A stretch of 64,000 nucleotides of DNA. Source: Arenicellales bacterium (lineage in GTDB: Bacteria > Pseudomonadota > Gammaproteobacteria > BMS3Bbin11). Positions 62,596-64,000 of this stretch are shown piece after piece. Positions within the stretch are counted from its first letter, which is position 1; each line of letters opens with the position of its first letter. The translations under genes and the position numbers were made by a program. The DNA lies in the NCBI GenBank assembly GCA_029287915.1, contig JARFQE010000030.1, forward strand, positions 1-64,000, given 5' to 3'. The notes beneath the pieces are model-generated. The model was not told where the DNA came from, did no database searches, and worked only from the letters and a program-made list of their open reading frames with translations.

Positions 62596-64000
62596 ATGAA
62601 GATTGAAACAAAACCATTGCTGATTGAACTTGGCACAGAAGAACTGCCGCCAAAATCATTAAAAAGTCTCGGCGACGCATTTAGCAGTAATATACTGTCG
62701 GGCTTGTCAGATGCAGGCCTGATAACAGAGACCTCCGGTTCGCGGTTATTTGCCACCCCCAGGCGTCTGGCGATACAGGTCGATGAGGTGGCCATACGAC
62801 AGGCCGACAGCTTGGTTGAACGTCGTGGTCCTGCTGTCAGCGCTGCCTTCGATGATGCAGGGAATCCATCTCAGGCAGCGGTCGGGTTTGCACGTTCATG
62901 CAAGGTTGAGGTGTCAGCACTTGAACGCATGCAGAGCGATAAGGGTGAGTGGCTGGTATTTCGTAGCGAGCAGACAGGCTTACCTGCCAGCAAGATGATA
63001 CCTGAAATCATAAATACTGCGTTGCATAAACTGCCAGTGCAGAAGCGAATGCGCTGGGGCGACATGGAAGCGGAGTTTGTACGTCCTGTACACTGGCTGT
63101 TGATATTACATGGCAACAAAATCATAGAAACCACCCTGCTGACAGTTGCATCAAGTAATAAAACGAGAGGCCATCGTTTTCACCATCCAGACATGTTAAC
63201 TGTAGCGACAGCGACAGAATATGAAGACATACTCGAGCATAGTGGCCGTGTAATGCCTGACTTCAACCGGCGGCGAGATGTTATCATCGAACAGGTCAAA
63301 AAGCTGGCATCTGATAAGGGTGGCAATGCCCTGATTGATCCTGCTTTACTGGATGAAGTTACCGCCCTGGTTGAATGGCCCAATGCTCTGCCGGGTCAAT
63401 TTGATAAGGAGTATCTGCAGGTGCCGCAGGAGGCCCTGATCAGCGCCATGCAGGATCACCAGAAATATTTCCCGGTGGTCGATGAGGCCGGCAGAATGAC
63501 CTCATCATTTATTTTTGTTTCAAATATCGAAAGTGTGAATCCTTCCAGTGTCTGTAGAGGGAATGAACGTGTACTGAATGCCCGCTTCTCAGATGCCCGT
63601 TTTTTCTGGGACACAGACCGTGATCAGGGTCTCGATAGCCAGGTAGATCTGCTTAAAAGCGTCGTATTTCATGACAAACTGGGTAGTGTCTATGACCGCA
63701 CATTACGGGTACAGAAACTGGCCGGTCAGATTGCCGAGTTGCTGGGTTCAGACAGTAACATGGCAACACGCGCGGCCCTGTTAGCCAAGGCTGATCTACT
63801 CACCGGCATGGTGTCTGAATTTCCTGATCTGCAGGGTATCATGGGTCGCTATTATGCACTGGAACAAGGGGAAAATCATGAAGTTGCCGAGGCCATAGAA
63901 CAGCAATATCTGCCACGATTTGCTGGAGACGATCTACCTGTAAGCGCCACCGCACAGGCATTATCGATTGCTGACAAGCTGGATTCGTTGTGCGGTATTT
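62596..64000 (+). CDS. glyS: Glycyl-tRNA synthetase beta chain, cut by window edge
   Basis: Beta subunit of glycyl-tRNA synthetase, 468 codons seen from ATG 62596; the full protein is about 690 aa, so roughly the last third is missing beyond the window. Features: LLIELGTEELPPKSLKSLGDAF, TPRRLAIQVDEV, MRWGDMEAEFVRPVHWLLIL, HPDMLTVATATEYEDILEHSGRVMPDF, ISAMQDHQKYFPVVDEAGRM and NARFSDARFFWDTDR. One base separates it from the glyQ stop, so they are cotranscribed. Confidence 0.97.
   Translation, partial: MKIETKPLLIELGTEELPPKSLKSLGDAFSSNILSGLSDAGLITETSGSRLFATPRRLAIQVDEVAIRQADSLVERRGPAVSAAFDDAGNPSQAAVGFARSCKVEVSALERMQSDKGEWLVFRSEQTGLPASKMIPEIINTALHKLPVQKRMRWGDMEAEFVRPVHWLLILHGNKIIETTLLTVASSNKTRGHRFHHPDMLTVATATEYEDILEHSGRVMPDFNRRRDVIIEQVKKLASDKGGNALIDPALLDEVTALVEWPNALPGQFDKEYLQVPQEALISAMQDHQKYFPVVDEAGRMTSSFIFVSNIESVNPSSVCRGNERVLNARFSDARFFWDTDRDQGLDSQVDLLKSVVFHDKLGSVYDRTLRVQKLAGQIAELLGSDSNMATRAALLAKADLLTGMVSEFPDLQGIMGRYYALEQGENHEVAEAIEQQYLPRFAGDDLPVSATAQALSIADKLDSLCGI

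Overview
The window reads as a chromosome segment of a gammaproteobacterium. The right third is ordinary housekeeping synteny: fxsA-groES-groEL with a CIRCE operator, cutA-dsbD-tlpA, aroQ-accB-accC-prmA, dusB-fis-purH, mtgA, glyQ-glyS. The protein sequences and gene order (dusB-fis overlap, fxsA next to groESL, accBC-prmA) fit a free-living, possibly marine or sulfur-associated gammaproteobacterium. I cannot name the species.

The left half is an accessory region and the most interesting part. From 1 to about 15.4 kb, and again from about 23.5 to 34.4 kb, single genes or gene pairs lie on the + strand, each followed by a short palindromic site with the attC layout of integron gene cassettes: R'' ending in AAC, a hairpin-forming core, and R' starting GTT. 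For at least nine cassettes the first bases after the GTT junction are the reverse complement of the R'' arm at the cassette's own 3' end, as expected if each unit was once a circle. Cassette cargo: a HigA antitoxin fragment, a TAXI-type solute receptor, an endostatin/lectin-like secreted protein, two toxin-antitoxin pairs, a beta-carbonic anhydrase, a cupin, a nitrilase, a TPR (TTC38-like) protein, catalase-peroxidase KatG, an NTF2-like protein, a DsrE-like periplasmic protein, an O-methyltransferase, HspQ, an MreB-like fragment, a diheme cytochrome, a CPXCG protein, an MDR oxidoreductase, GlsB, a double-thioredoxin protein, an EamA transporter, an ABM monooxygenase, a channel with an odd filter, a DODA-type dioxygenase, a YCII protein, hydrolases and a GAF-GGDEF diguanylate cyclase. 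No integrase is in the window. Cassette polarity puts attI/intI, if present, to the left of position 1. attC sites become more degenerate rightward, and several cassettes carry nonsense codons or fused boundaries, so the array looks old and partly decayed.

Between the two array parts (15.5-23.4 kb) sits a more GC-rich block. On the minus strand it carries tctC-tctB-tctA (tripartite tricarboxylate transporter) and a large DUF3604 protein. Divergently it carries a Crp/Fnr regulator and a periplasmic-binding-like protein without a signal peptide. This looks like one acquired catabolic/transport island.

From 35.6 to 45.3 kb is a transition zone: a NAPE-PLD-like lipoprotein and an unknown gene on the minus strand, a 0.9-kb AT-rich gap, a CDGSH-glutamate synthase fusion, DUF4386, DUF2784 and DUF3616 proteins, a class I cytochrome c and a HerA/YjgR-type ATPase. 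The conserved chromosome backbone runs from there to the right end, where glyS is cut by the window edge.
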